A stretch of 64,000 nt of DNA from Panicum virgatum (lineage: Eukaryota; Streptophyta; Magnoliopsida; Poales; Poaceae): the NCBI RefSeq assembly GCF_016808335.1, contig NC_053147.1:67020960-67084959 (forward strand), read 5' to 3'. Shown one piece after another: positions 12,116-24,523 of this stretch; positions within the stretch are counted from its first letter, which is position 1, and every line of letters begins with the position of its first letter. A program made the translations under genes and the position numbers. Below the pieces are notes generated by a model. That model ran no database searches. It was given only the letters and a program-made list of their open reading frames with translations, and was not told the DNA's origin.

Positions 12116-13455
12116 AATGCGTTTTTTATTTCGTTTAGATTTAAGTCTCCATGGAGGTGCCGGAATTTTTTTTTGGAATTTTGATTTATTTCGTTCTTGG
12201 GACGAGCTGCGGGTCTGGTGCACTGTCAGGGGACATCGGCATGCTCGCAGAGAGTTCGAGGACCACGACCACTTGACATGGCAAAGGGAATATTTGGATA
12301 CGGGGCATCATGGACCTTTCTTTCCTTCCTCTGGGGCTCTGCCACCGCTTGGCCCCCCTTCGGTTCAGTTCCAGCTCCCGTTCTCTTCAGTTCTTTCTAG
12401 GATGGTGCCAACAAATTCTTGCAAGGTCCTTGTACTAGTTTAATCCTAAAACCGTAAACAAAGTTTCAAAAACTTTTTACTATTAGCTTTTCAAAAAAAA
12501 AATCTTCCTACTATACGTTGCTGCAGAAATTTCACTGCAGTTAGTTGGAGGTGGAAAACATGACGACAGCGAACCATGGCATCGGCATCCAAGGGGCGAC
12601 AGGGTCATTTGCTGGTCGATCAACTCAAGGATAAGAAAAAGGAGACCCTGCTGGACGAGCTTTTCAGAGCCCCCAAATGGGGCTAATTAGTGGGGCTGCT
12701 AGGGGGATATCATAGTTTTATCGCCACATTGTGCTCTGATGGGGGGGCACTCACTCAGACGACTCAGCCTGCCCTAGTGTTGGGGGCAGGCAGCGCGTGC
12801 GCGTGTGCATCAGCTCAAAACAAAACCTGTCGAGTAACAAAGATAACAAGAGAGATTTGCATCTTTTTCATTACAGTTTCAGTGTCTTGGTCTCTGGTTG
12901 GTAATGTGGCTTGGCTTGCTCCTCCATTAGCTCCACGATTGCAGGCTTTACTTGAATGAATGTGCTTCATCAGATAGAAAAAAGAACAGAGGATTTCGGC
13001 GAAAAAAAAATGCGCGTGGAGTGGAGGAGATGGGGAATAAAATAGGTGAAGCACGTGGTCGAGAATGATACGGGATCCATCCTAGGTTGAAAGATGCATG
13101 CTAGATGGTCCATGTTCAGAACATTCCTGAAAGTGTAATCAGAGATCACCCATTCTCATCAGGACTGTAGGTTTTGATCAGTATTTCTCTTTGTTTACTT
13201 CAAAAAAAGTATTTCTTTTTGAAGATAACGATCTTACTGTAATCTGATGAAATTTGCAAGATTTGGCAAATTCTAAACAAGGAGACAAAGGAGAGTTGAT
13301 GCTCCAACTACTTGCAAAGTTGAGACATTCAATTCGGGTATCTTGCAAGGTTCTGAGTGAGATAAACAACCAAAAGGAAACTGCCTCAAGATCTTCAGGT
13401 TTCCAATCTGAAGAAACCTTGCAGCCTTCAATTCATGTATGCAGAACAACAGCTA
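12116..13455. other. Intergenic, no gene recognised
   Basis: Mixed-composition sequence with only short frames and no recognisable domain, repeat or RNA gene. Nothing definite seen. Confidence 0.55.
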
Positions 13456-13739
13456 GGCTGTGTTTAGATGGAGGGAAAAGGATGCGAAAAGTCACATCGG
13501 ACACTGTAGCATACTGTAGCATTTTTCGTTTGTTTGTGGTAATTATTGTCCTACCATGACCTAACTAGGCTTAAAAGATTCGTCTCGTCGTGTACATCAA
13601 AACTATGCAATTAGTTTTTTTATTTACCTACATTTAATACTCTATGTATACGTTATTTGCTATATTTAATATTTCGATGTGATGTCGATGTGATGGAAAA
13701 TTTGGAATTAGGGGAGTTTTTTTAGAACTAAACCCAGCC
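13456..13739. mobile_element. MITE, GGCTGTGTTTAGAT family
   Basis: Left end GGCTGTGTTTAGATGG and right end AGAACTAAACCCAGCCC are inverted partners. The interior contains AAAAGATTCGTCTCGTCGTG and CACTGTAGCATACTGTAGCA, as in the copies at 23605 and 24524. About 284 bp, non-coding. Confidence 0.8.
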
Positions 13740-14128
13740 CTACTTCCTTTCTTGCATACTGCAAAAAGGTAGTGTGCATTCAAATGAGCCTCCAATATGT
13801 CAAGCCCTATCTGTATGTGTCAGTATTCAAGTACTCCGCAAAGTGCTATACCCTGTTGCCTCAGAATGGCAGGCGGGCAGGTGGATAATGGTGGAGGCAG
13901 CGCAGCACGGCCCCTGCGTTGCATTGAAGCACCTGGTGCAGGTCAATGGCGATGCTCATGGATTCATGGATGGAGCCAGTTCGAGTGCTATGTGCTGGGT
14001 TTGAAATGGCATGACTGACAGAGGGCATTCAATTGGCTGCCACTGTTGCAAGGTACTACTGCACTTTGCTTCACTGCATGTACAGAGCACTGTAATTGCA
14101 GAGTTGGAGTCTTGGAGATGAAGGCATT

Positions 14129-14281
14129 CACCGCGTTCGGCAGGCTGGAGCTGGAGGCTGGAGCTGGAGTGGTGTGAGAGAAAAATATTGTTATCTGGCT
14201 GTTGGCTGGAGGCTGGAGCTGGAGTGGTGTGAGAGGGAATTACTGTAGGGCTGGAGCCCTACCCACCAGCCGAACACGGTG
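14129..14281. mobile_element. Small MITE with CACCGYGTTCGGC termini
   Basis: CACCGCGTTCGGC at the left and GCCGAACACGGTG at the right are inverted repeats flanked by ATT on both sides (3-bp duplication, PIF/Harbinger-like). The interior has two copies of GGCTGGAGCTGGAGTGGTGT. 153 bp, non-coding. Confidence 0.7.
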
Positions 14282-15228
14282 ATTGCTTGTTTGTACACAT
14301 TGTTATGGACCAGAGATAACCAATCACATGTGATTTAAAGTAGAGTTTAGGATACCCTAACTGTATTCATGATGAGGGGGATGCAGTGATGCAGGCCATT
14401 GACTTCAGCTCAACTGCATAACCACCAATTGGTTGCTTCATTCTTTGCTTACTTGCAGTCTTGCAGCCACATCCAGATATCACACACACACACTTGTTTT
14501 TGAGGTCTCATGAGTTTGTGCTTTCTGATGGACAGCTTTTGTTAGAGGTCAATGGTAACAAAAAGGCCAGACCTTTGGCTGAATGGCATGGAAAAATTAA
14601 GCTCATCACAAACAAAAACAGCCTTTCAAATCCACAGCAAAAAGCAAAATTTGTCAAGATCATGCAGCCAAAGGGGCACTACATTTCAGCATTTGCTGAC
14701 CATGGCATATCTGATCTGGACATCTGGTTAGTGGTGCACAATCACAGCCTTAACCCCTAAAAACCCTACCAGGAGGCCCTCGCTCCGAAAGCCACTTTCT
14801 TGGCATGGAGCGAGGGGGCACCACCAACAATCACTTTCCAATAAACTCCTTTCCCTCCTTCTCTCTCTATCTCACTTTAATCCTTTCATTCTTTTTGTTT
14901 TTCTCTCTGTTCCATTCCATAGGTGACATTTCAGAGTGCTGGCCACCCATCTCCCTTCACTCCCAAGCTTGTCACTGTCTTTATGCACTGAAAAGAAGAT
15001 AGAGAACAACTGAAGAAAAGCACCGTGCTACTTTCTAAATTCTTGATGGCATTTTAGTTTTGTCTAAGGTTGACATCCACAGCAAGCATGCGTGGCAGTA
15101 TTTCCTTTTGTGCTTTTTCACAAGTCTCATAGCCCATGCATCCTTGCAACATTTCTTTGTCAGTTGTCAGCTGAGGACAATCATCATGCTTCTGCCAGTA
15201 CTAGACATAGTGGCATGTATGTCATATC
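14282..15228. other. Intergenic, no gene recognised
   Basis: An open frame at 14461-14760 (99 residues) has no recognisable domain and no splice or promoter context. A short ACACACACAC tract lies near 14481. The copia element begins at 15229. Confidence 0.55.
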
Positions 15229-15761
15229 TGTTAGGTTGATCTCCTACTAAATAAGCCCAACGGACTTTTAGGCCCTTGATCCGCGCCCTGATCGGAGGCG
15301 TCCAACCCTTAATGGTTGGTGGGCCCCCGCTGTACAGCGCTATATTAAAAGGGGGTGAGGGGCCGGGCACACAGCACGAGGTTCGCCGCGCCGCCAGCAT
15401 CCTCACCCACATCCCTAAACCCTAGCCGATCTAGAGGGAGCGCTAGAGCAGCGGGAAGCCCCACCTTCATCGCCTTCACCGTCGCCAGCTCTGTCCCGTC
15501 GTCGCCGCCATCGACCACGCCGCCATCGCTCCGCCATCGACTTCACTGCACCAATCGTCGCCGCCTTTGAGCGGATCTCCATCAACGAACCCGTGATGGC
15601 CAGACCAAGCTCTTCTGCATGCACTGAAGGTCCTCTATCTCGCTCCTCTCTCTCTTTTCTCTGTGTCATCGTTGTAGATCTAGGACTTTATTGTACTCAG
15701 ATCAAGAAAGAGAGAGAAATCCTACTCGATTCGTGCACTGTGTGATCCTAGAAATCTAACA
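15229..15761 (+). repeat. 5' LTR of the copia element
   Basis: 533 bp, TG...CA, paired with 22678-23210. It contains ATATTAAAAG around 15340 as a possible TATA element, and AGATCAAGAAAGAGAGAGAA near its end. Confidence 0.97.
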
Positions 15762-16966
15762 ATGGTATCAGTCGCCTACACACGTGTAGATCGAGATCGG
15801 GAAAGTTGGATTCGTCCGTGAATCGAAAGCAATCAAAGAAAAAAGAAAGAATACGATGCAAATCGAAAAGAACAGAGCCATTTCGATGCAAATCGAATGT
15901 CGAAAAGACCCTAACCCTAGATGAGAATGTGGCCGGCGGCGACTTACCAGTTACCCGCCATGCCTAACACCACCGGTGGTGATGGACAGGGCTGCACGGC
16001 CGCTCGCCGGCGCGCAGCACAGGGAGCCATCGCTCGCCGCCGGAACGCCGGGGCGCACGCGCGCGGGCTTGAAAGCGAGGCGCCATCCATGGCGAGCTCG
16101 ACGGCGGCGCGCTCCCCACCGGCGAGCGCGTGCACCGGCGAGCAAGCCGCGATAGCGCCGCTTCGTCTCCTCCTCCGCAGTCGCCATGGCTGTTGCCTTC
16201 ACTCCGTGGCCGCCGCCGCTCGCGTGTGAGAGAGAAAGGGGGAGGGACGAAATGGCGTTAGGGTTAGGGTTTCTGCCGACCGTCGCCGGTTTTTGATCGC
16301 GCGAGGCGCGCGGGCGGCCGTCGGATCTGGATCCGACGGTGGAAGGCGACGCGACGGTGAGCGGGCCAAATTTGGCCCAAGAGGGGCGCGGTGCTGGGCT
16401 GGTTTGGCGGCCTGGCCATCGGCTGTTGGGCCGAAGGCCCGAGCGCCGCGCGCGCTGAGCGGGCTGGGCCGATTTCGCGCCTAGGCTGCGTCAACAATGA
16501 AAGCTTTAAATTGTTTTTCTATTTTCCAGAAGCATTTTTAATAGTAGTTTTTGAATAGTTTTGATTATAGTTTGATCTCTATTCAATTTTGCACCAACGT
16601 GTTTATTGTTTAGAGATAAAAGTTTATAGTTTTGCTTCTGGAAATAGAAATTCCTACATGTTTCCGCTGCTAAGTTTACATAGTTGCTTTTATACTTTAA
16701 TTCGAACCAACGAGACAATTAAAGTTTAAGAGCATGGTTAAAAGGTTATTTTTTAGGATTATGGTATTGTTAATTTTCTGACCAACGTTGTTAATTACAA
16801 TACTGTAATTTCATAGTTCTTGTGCATTTATTTCTATTTCTGCCCAACGGTGATATAGATTTAATTGCATAAACAGTTGTATGTTCTATTTTTTGACCAA
16901 CGTTGGAATTATTACATACAATTGTTGTTATTATGTTCTCACTTTGTTTTGAAATTTTCAGCGGGG

Positions 16967-19514
16967 ATGAACTTGATGGGATTCATCAATCACATCCCAA
17001 CTCTAAAAGGAGACAACTATGGCGAATGGATCAAGAAGATTGATCTTGCTTTCGTCTGTGGAGAGGTGGATGAAATAATCACCGCTCCAAAGCCCACTGA
17101 GCCACCGGCTCCAGTGAGAGGGGAATCTGACACTGATGCTGAGTGGCAGGAAAAGGAAATGGACTATGCTCCTAAAAAGATGGCTTATGATCTCCAAAGG
17201 ATAAAGTGGAATAACGCCAACAAGAAATGTGTGGCAGTGATAAAGAACACAATTGATCCTAATATTTTGGGTTCAATTGGAGAGTGTGATTCAGCTGCAG
17301 AGTACCTTGAAAAGATAAAGAACCAGTTTACTGGTTCTTCAAAGACATGCCACACAGATCATAGAGCAGTTGGTCACAAAGAGGTACTATGGCAATGCCG
17401 GTACTATAAGAGATCATATCATGGGGATGTGCGCCTTGAACTCCAAGCTCAAACCAATGAACTTGGATCTCAAGGAAGAGTTTATGGTGCACCTGGTATT
17501 CGCCTCTCTGCCAAAAGAGTTTGCAACGTTCGTTGTAAACTATAACTCACAGCCAGAGAAGTGGAATATGGAAAAAACAATTACCATGTGTGCGCAAGAG
17601 GAAGATAGACTCAAGAAACAGAATGGTGGGTCTATCAATTTTGTGCATAATAACAAGAAAAGGTCTTTCCGTGCTGCTTCTTCCTCTAAAGCCAAAGCCA
17701 AAGCCCCTATGCCACAGAAGTATCAGCAACAGAAGCGTCCTCCAGCTCAAGATGAGTGCTTCCACTGCTATGACAAGGGGCATCGTAAAGCAGATTGTCC
17801 CAGCTACTTAAAGATGATAATGACAAAGAATGGTGAGAATGTAATTTCATTTGTTAATGAATCCCTGTATATACAGTTTTCTAAATCTACTTGGTGGATT
17901 GATTCTGGTGCAACTGTGCATGTTGCAAATTCTTTACAGGGATTCCGTTCGACAAGGACTACGCTAAGAAGCGAAAGACAAATTAAAGTCGCGAATGAAG
18001 TACAAGCAGATGTGGAAGCTGTTGGCGATGTCTCCCTCGAGCTAGTTAATGGTTTCATGCTTATATTAAAAGATGTTTTATTTGTTCCTTCGCTTCAAAG
18101 AAACTTGGTCAGTGTATCACGCTTAGACACAGATGGTTTTGGTTGTCATTTTGCGAATGGCAAATGTGAACTATGGTTTGATAATAATTGTATTGGTGAT
18201 GCTTTTCCTTTACAATGATCTTTATTTATTATCTATGCATGATAAAGTGCATTCTGTATGTGATGTGAATGTAAATGAATCCTTGTCAGAGAAAGAAACA
18301 AAAAAAAGAAAGAGAACTCAAGATACTTCATCGAAATTATGGCACTGTCGTTTAGGCCATATTTCGAGGGGGAGAATTGAAAGATTAGTGAAGAGTGAAA
18401 TTTTTCCTCAGCTAGAGTTCTCTGATCTAGAACAATGCGTTGAATGCATTAAAGGAAAATTTGTAAAGCAAATTAAAAAGAGTGCCAAACGAAGTGTAGG
18501 AACATTAGAAATAATCCACACTAATATATGTGGCCCGTTTCCTGTGAAAAGTATGGATGGCTATGATTCGTTCATAACATTCACAGACGATTACTCCCGA
18601 TATGGTTACATTTATCCAATTAAAGAAAGATCTGAGGCATTGGATAAATTTAAAATATTCAAAGCTGAGGTTGAAAATCAGCTTGACAAAAGAATTAAAA
18701 TAGTAAGATCAGACCGTGGAGGGGAGTACTACGGTCGACATACCCCTTATGGACAAGCTCCTGGACCTTTTGCAAGATTTTTACAGGAAAATGAAATAGT
18801 TGCCCAATATTCCACACCGGGGGAGCCTCTGCAAAATGGAGTAGCTGAAAGGCGCAGCCGTACACTGATGGATATGGTGCGCAGTATGATGAGTTATTCC
18901 ACACTGTCATTGAGTCTGTGGATGGAGGCGTTAAAAACCACCATCTATATTCTCAACAGAGTGCCAAGCAAATCGGTACCCAAAACACCGTATGAGCTAT
19001 GGACAGGAAGAGAACCCTCACTGACTCACTTTCGGGTCTGGGGGAGCCCAGCTGAGGCTAAAGTGTTTAATCCAAGTATTGAAAAATTGGATCCCAAAAC
19101 TGTAAGCTGCCATTTTATAGGCTATCCTGAAAAGTCGAAAGGTTTTCGTTTCTACTATCCAGACAGACATACAAAGTTTGTAGAAACGAGACATGCTGTT
19201 TTTCTAGAAAATGAAATGATAAGGGGGAGCATGGTACCTAGAGAAATTGACCTTGAGGAGAAGCGGGTGTATGTGACTACTCCTATGATTCAAGAGCCAT
19301 TTTTCTCACTACCTGTTGATGCTGCACCAAAAGTTCCTGAAATAGTGACGCCAGTACATTCTTCGGTTGTTGCTGTGCCAACTATTACAGATATTATGGT
19401 GACAACACCTATTGCAACTCCACCCATACCAACAGTGAGCGAAGGTTTGGAACCTGTCATCCAGGAACCGCCTGAACCCGCGGTTGGACATGAGGAGGAG
19501 GAGCTGCAGCCCCC
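16967..19514 (+). pseudogene. copia gag-protease-integrase region, frameshifted
   Basis: Gag starts at ATG 16967. One frameshift near 17346 moves the frame to the one ending at 18216, and a second near 18205 moves it to the integrase frame ending just inside the nested LTR. Visible motifs: a Gag zinc knuckle CFHCYDKGHRKADC (CX2CX4HX4C, about 17758), a protease active site WWIDSGATVHVA (about 17892), the GAG-pre-integrase HCRLGH (about 18345) and an integrase core with DDYSRYG and GVAERRSRT. The order protease-integrase before reverse transcriptase defines copia. The frames are broken by point indels, so no full polyprotein can be made. Confidence 0.93.
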
Positions 19515-21201
19515 TGTAAGGATCGATGGACCAAGAGGGGGGTGAATTGGGCCTTTTTCAATTTCTAAAACGAAGTAAAGCAACCTTAACCTATGCAATG
19601 CTAGTAAGGCACCAATTCACCAACCGGATAACTAAGCTACTACACAAGCTAAGAGTGATAAAAAGAGAAGTAAAGCCTAGCAAGGTAGAGCTAAGTTATG
19701 ATCTCTAAGTCAAGCACATGAATGAATTGCATGAAAGAAAATGCTTGAATAAAGAGAGTGTACAAGAGACGACCGGATTTTTTCCCCGTGGTATCGATGT
19801 GTTGGCATACACCCCTAATCCACGTTGTGACACTCACAAAGAGTCTTGTCACTTCCCAAGTCACCGAGACGAGGGCGCTCACTAAGAGTCTCCGTTCACC
19901 ATCCCGGCGTGGTGGAGATAAAGCCACGTACAATCTTCTTCTCCGGGCTCCCACAATCCTTGGCAAGCTCCGCGAGAAACACCTCGATCACCAAGATCGC
20001 CTAGGTGATGCCAATCACCAAGAGTAACAAGCTAAGGCCTTCACTTGAGCAAGAACCGATCACCAAGAACGGATGCACACTAGCTTCTCTCTACTCAAGT
20101 CCTTAATCTTGCTTCTTGATTGATTGAATGCACAAGTATGTGAATGATGAAGCTCAAGGTGGCTCTTGACTATAGTATTGAGTGTATGGATGTTGCCTGG
20201 TGTCAAGAGTAGCAAAATGACCCATTGGAGGGGTATATAAAAGCAGCTCACACGAATAGAGCCGTTGGAGAAAAGCTGCTAGAAAAACTGCGTAGCGCCG
20301 GTTAATCCGACGTCCCTCCAATAGTCATCGTCGGTTTAACCGGTGAATGTAAACTGCCCCTTCTGAAAACTAGCCGTTACAACTTGGGCAGATTAACCGA
20401 CGTATCATCGGTTTAACCGGTGAGTGTAGTTGTCTACTGATCAACTGAAAAATCAAGTCTCTGGACAACTGCACCGACGTTAACTCAAACCTATCGTCGG
20501 TTTAACCGGTGAGTACAACTTCTGAATTCCTTTGGAAAACCATCTCACTGGTCAATTGCACCGACGTCCTGATTCAAACATCGTCGGTTTAACCGGTGTA
20601 TAGAACTTGAAATACCCTGGAAAAACCAACTCTGGACTAATGCACCGACGTTAAATTCAAACACGTCGGTTTAACCGGTGTATTGAATTTGTCCAGACAC
20701 TGCTGACTTCGTTTAACCGACGTATAGAAAATTGAGAGCGTCGGTTAAACCGGTGTATAGACTTTTTCTGATTTTGTCTTTTCTGATTTGAGTCTTGAAT
20801 GAAATCCAAATATTCTTGAGATATAGTTTGAGAGCCACTTATTTGAACTTCTAGAAACCTGAGTGACCATAGTGTGCATCCATTTTCAAATGACCATGTC
20901 CATGCTCAAGTTACTTAGCCTTAACCCCTCTTAATAGTGCGATCACTACAAAACTATAAAACCTATACTAAGCTAAGTGTCCTTCTCAACCTTATGACAC
21001 TTAGGACTAGAAAGATCCTTAGTCTTGCCATAAAATTGAGTTGAATACCGAGATCGCCTTTTTGAATAATGAAATTGAGGGGCCTCTTTTGACATATGAC
21101 CAAATGAGCGATAATGATCTATTAAGCTGCACAAACTCATTAGTCACAATAATGGTTGTCATTAATCACCGAAACATACCTTGAGGGCCTAGATGCTTAC
21201 A
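19515..21201 (-). mobile_element. Nested solo LTR (1687 bp)
   Basis: Starts TGTAAG and ends CTTACA, flanked by the 5-bp duplication CCCCC (19510-19514 and 21202-21206), and interrupts the copia pol frame. No gag, pol or second LTR is present, so this is a solo LTR left by recombination. The flanking pol frames on either side agree in phase. Minus orientation is inferred from memory of related grass LTRs ending ..CATCGATCCTTACA. It holds an array of about six TCGGTTTAACCGGTG motifs between 20330 and 20760. Confidence 0.88.
20330..20760. repeat. Array of TCGGTTTAACCGGTG motifs within the solo LTR
   Basis: Motif copies near 20332, 20407, 20493, 20580, 20664 and 20740, spaced about 75-87 bases. 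Most are preceded 20-30 bases earlier by the partial inverse ACCGACGT, so each unit could fold as a small hairpin. Confidence 0.85.
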
Positions 21202-21206
21202 CCCCC

Positions 21207-22479
21207 TATGGAAAATGTGCCAGAAGTTGAGGCACAAAAGGTGCCACAAGCAGTGGCCCTTAGAAGGTCACAAAGAGAAAGAAGGTCGGCTATTTCTAGC
21301 GACTATGAAGTTTATAATACAGAAGAAATTTATATGGAGGGTGATCCCACTTCATATGAAGAAGCCATGAGAAGTGTTCACTCATCTAAATGGCTGGAAA
21401 CTATGAAGGATGAGATGAAATCAATGAGTTCCAATGGTGTTTGGGACTTAGAGGAAATTCCTAAAGAAGCCAAGACAGTAGGCTGTAAATTGGTTTACAA
21501 GATAAAACATGACTCCAAAGGGAATGTAGAAAGGTTCAAAGCACGACTCGTGGCAAAAGGCTTTACGCAAAGGGAAGGGATAGACTATAACGAAACCTTT
21601 TCTCCGGTTTCATGTAAAGATTCTTTCAGGATTATAATGGCATTGGTGGCTCATTATGACTTAGAGTTACATCAGATGGATGTAAAGACGGCATTTCCTA
21701 ACGGGGATCTGTATGAAAATGTTTACATGGCACAACCGAAAGGTTTTGTTGTGAAAGGAAAAGAACATATGGGATGTCGTTTGAAGAAATCCATTTATGG
21801 ATTAAAGCAAGCCTCTAGGCAGTGGTATTTAAAGTTTGATGAAACCATAAGAAAATTTGGATTTAAAGAAAATGAGGAGGACAATTGCATTTATGCAAAG
21901 TTCAGAAATGGAAAATTTATTTTTCTGATTCTATATGTGGATGACATTCTACTTGCTAGTAGCGATGTTGGTCTGCTACTGGAGACAAAGAAATTCTTGT
22001 CCTCAAACTTTGATATGAAAGATCTCGGTGAAGCTTCATTTATTTTGGGAATTGAAATTCACCGAGATAGAACAAAGGGGGTATTAGGACTATCACAAAA
22101 GGCATACTTAGAAAAGGTTCTAAAGAGATACAGTATGCATATGTGCAAGCCTTCACCTGCTCCAATAGTCAAGGGCGATAGATTTGTGAAATTTCAATGT
22201 CCTAGGAACCAGTATGAGATCGATCAAATGAAAGCGGTTCCATATGCTTCAGCTGTCGGAAGCCTACAGTATGCTCAAGTTTGTACACTCTCTGACTTAG
22301 CATTTGTTACCGGGATACTTGGCAGATATCAAAGTAATCCAGGACATGCACACTGGATCATGGTTAAGAAAGCTTTACGTTATGTGCAAGACACAAAAGG
22401 CCTCATGCTAACATATAGAAAATCTGACTTGGGTTTAAGGGAACACATAGCCGGCATGGGTTTAAGGGAAAGCCTGTGA
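21207..22479 (+). pseudogene. copia reverse transcriptase, truncated before RNase H
   Basis: The open frame continues pol after the nested LTR. Copia reverse-transcriptase motifs are clear: FKARLVAKGFTQREGIDYNE, HQMDVKTAFPNG, SIYGLKQASRQW and the catalytic YVDD (about 21940), then DLGEASFILGIEI. The frame stops at 22477 shortly after RYVQDTKGLMLTYRKSDLG. The RNase H domain that should follow is almost entirely deleted, leaving only its tail region before the purine tract. It cannot complete reverse transcription on its own. Confidence 0.93.
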
Positions 22480-22677
22480 TTTTTGGAGAATAAAAAGGGC
22501 CCAAAAGATAAAGAATTTGTTTCAAAACAGTGATGTGTGTGGTAGCTGTTGAGTCTATCGGTCTTGGACCGTGATGATAAAACATGCTCTATTCATTAAT
22601 CTGTGAAGGAACAACTAAAGAAAAAATTTCAGGTTAAAGTATAAAGTTAAAGTACAAAGTGAGATCAAGAGGGAGAA

Positions 22678-23210
22678 TGTTAGGTTGATCTCCTACTAAA
22701 TAAGCCCAACGGCCTTTTAGGCCCTTGATCCGCGCCCTGATCGGGGGCGTCCAACCCTTAATGGTTGGTGGGCCCCCGATGTACGGCGCTAGATTAAAAG
22801 GGGGTGAGGGGCCGGGCACACAGCACGAGGTTCGCCGCGCCGCCAGCACCCTCACCCACATCCCTAAACCCTAGCCGATCTAGAGGGAGCGCTGGAGCAG
22901 CGGGAAGCCCCACCTTCATCGCCTTCACCGCCGCCAGCTCTGTCCCGCCGCCGCCGCCATCGACCACGACGCCATCGCTCCGACATCGACTTCACTGCAC
23001 CAATCGTCGCCGCCTTTGAGCGGATCTCCATCAACGAACCCGTGCTAGCCAGACCAAGCTCTTCTGCAGGCACTGAAGGTCCTCTATCTCGCTCATCTCT
23101 CTCTTTTCTCTGTGTCATCGTTGTAGATCTAGGACTTTGTTGTACTCAGATCAAGAAAGAGAGAGAAATCCTACTCGATTCGTGCACTGTGTGATCCTAG
23201 AAATCTAACA
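22678..23210 (+). repeat. 3' LTR of the copia element
   Basis: 533 bp, same length as the 5' LTR with about 17 substitutions and no indels that I can see. Followed by ATATC. Confidence 0.97.
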
Positions 23211-23237
23211 ATATCACTTTGTAAAAATCCATCATCA

Positions 23238-23564
23238 GGCCCTGTTTAGATCCCAAAACGCAAAATGCAAAATTTTTGTAAATCGCTTGTATGGTGTACT
23301 AAATGTAGTCGAAAAATAAATCACATTGCACAAATGGATTGTAAATCGCGAGACGAATCTAATGATCCTAATTAGGACGTGATTAAACACTAAATTGCTA
23401 CATTAATGCTACGGTAAACATGCTCTGATGATGGATTGCTTAGGCTCATTAGATTCGTCTCGTAGTTTACAGACGAGATCTGTAATTAGTTTTATGATTA
23501 ATCTACATTTAATACTTCAAATAGTGAAGATTCTCTTCCAAAAATGCAAAATGAACTAAACAAG
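23238..23564. mobile_element. MITE, GGCCCTGTTTAGAT family
   Basis: Left end GGCCCTGTTTAGATCCCAAA, right end ATGAACTAAACAAG. The interior contains CGCGAGACGAATCTAATGAT and the inverse TTAGATTCGTCTCGTAGTTT. Right terminus partly decayed. Confidence 0.75.
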
Positions 23565-23604
23565 TAGCAGAGGAAGCAAAAAAAATGGGGACAAAAGCCA
23601 CAAA

Positions 23605-23881
23605 GGGCGTGTTTAGATCTGCGAAAATCTGGTAGAAAAAGTCACATTGGACACTATAGTATACTGTAGCACTTTTCGTTTGTTTGTGGTAAATATTGTC
23701 CTATTATAGGCTAACTAGGCTCAAAAGATTTGTCTCGCAACGTACATCAAAACTATGCAATTAGTTTTTTTATTTACCTACATTTAGTACTTCATGCATA
23801 TGTCATTTGCTATATTTAATGTTTTGATGTGATTTCGATGTGATAGAAAGTTTGGAGGAATTTGGGGAAGTGAACAGAGCC
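23605..23881. mobile_element. MITE, GGGCGTGTTTAGAT family
   Basis: Left end GGGCGTGTTTAGATCTG, right end AAGTGAACAGAGCC, with AAA on both sides as a possible 3-bp duplication. The interior matches the copy at 13456-13739 (CACTATAGTATACTGTAGCA, TTTGTCTCGCAACGTACATC). Confidence 0.75.
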
Positions 23882-24523
23882 AAAAACACTAGAGAATGGT
23901 ACTGCAAATATTCTTCAGGTCACACCCCAATCTGGTAAAGATTGACAAGACTTTGAGTGAGATGGAGTCCAGGCTTTAGTGTCTGTACTTGCAGATTGTG
24001 CATGCATAGCCAGCAATTGAGTACACAACTACACATACACATACCTCCTACTTCATGAAATCTCCAAATTACCACAGAAATTAACAGGACTGTAATTGTA
24101 CTAATGTCAACATTGGCAACCAAACCATGCATATACATGATGATTCTACTATCGGAACCGAATAATGATATGCCATTGCAAACTGCAAATGAAACAAGAA
24201 CATGGAAGCACAAAATCGCAAGCAAGGAAAGAGCAAGGGTAGCAACTACCACCAACTATAACAGCACAATTAATGAATGGGCCATGATGGATCTAGAGAG
24301 AGGGAGAGGTCAATGTGCCCGGCTAAAGGATCAGACTGTCACACCCTATCACCAGAGGGAAATGCATTGCATGCTTGTGTCTGTGTCTGTGTGGCCTTGC
24401 TTGCCTTGTCCCCCTGCAATGGCATGATGATAAGAGCTCGTCCCACTTTTTCACATGCCTGTCCCTTCCTTCCTTCATAGACCACACCAATTAACATGGC
24501 AAGAATCAAATAAAAACAAAGAA

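Larger units (their letters stand above)
15229..23210 (+). mobile_element. Ty1-copia LTR retrotransposon, defective, with nested solo LTR
   Basis: Two 533-bp LTRs (15229-15761 and 22678-23210) start TGTTAG and end CTAACA. The whole element is flanked by the 5-bp duplication ATATC (15224-15228 and 23211-23215). A primer site TGGTATCAG (15763-15771) matches the usual plant initiator tRNA-Met complement for nine bases, and a purine tract (ATCAAGAGGGAGAA) abuts the 3' LTR. Internal order gag, protease, integrase, reverse transcriptase identifies Ty1-copia. I count 17 differences between the LTRs (about 3.2%), roughly 1.2 million years at the commonly used grass rate. The copy is not autonomous: two frameshifts, an inserted solo LTR and a truncated RNase H. 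The leader 15762-16966 is GC-rich then AT-rich, with no clear gene. Confidence 0.97.

Noticed and set aside
14461..14760. 99-residue plus-strand frame
   Set aside because: No domain and no gene structure around it; not supported as a gene.
20330..20760. CRISPR-like spaced repeats
   Set aside because: Spacing is regular but spacers are related to each other, the repeats are inside an LTR, and the genome is a plant's.
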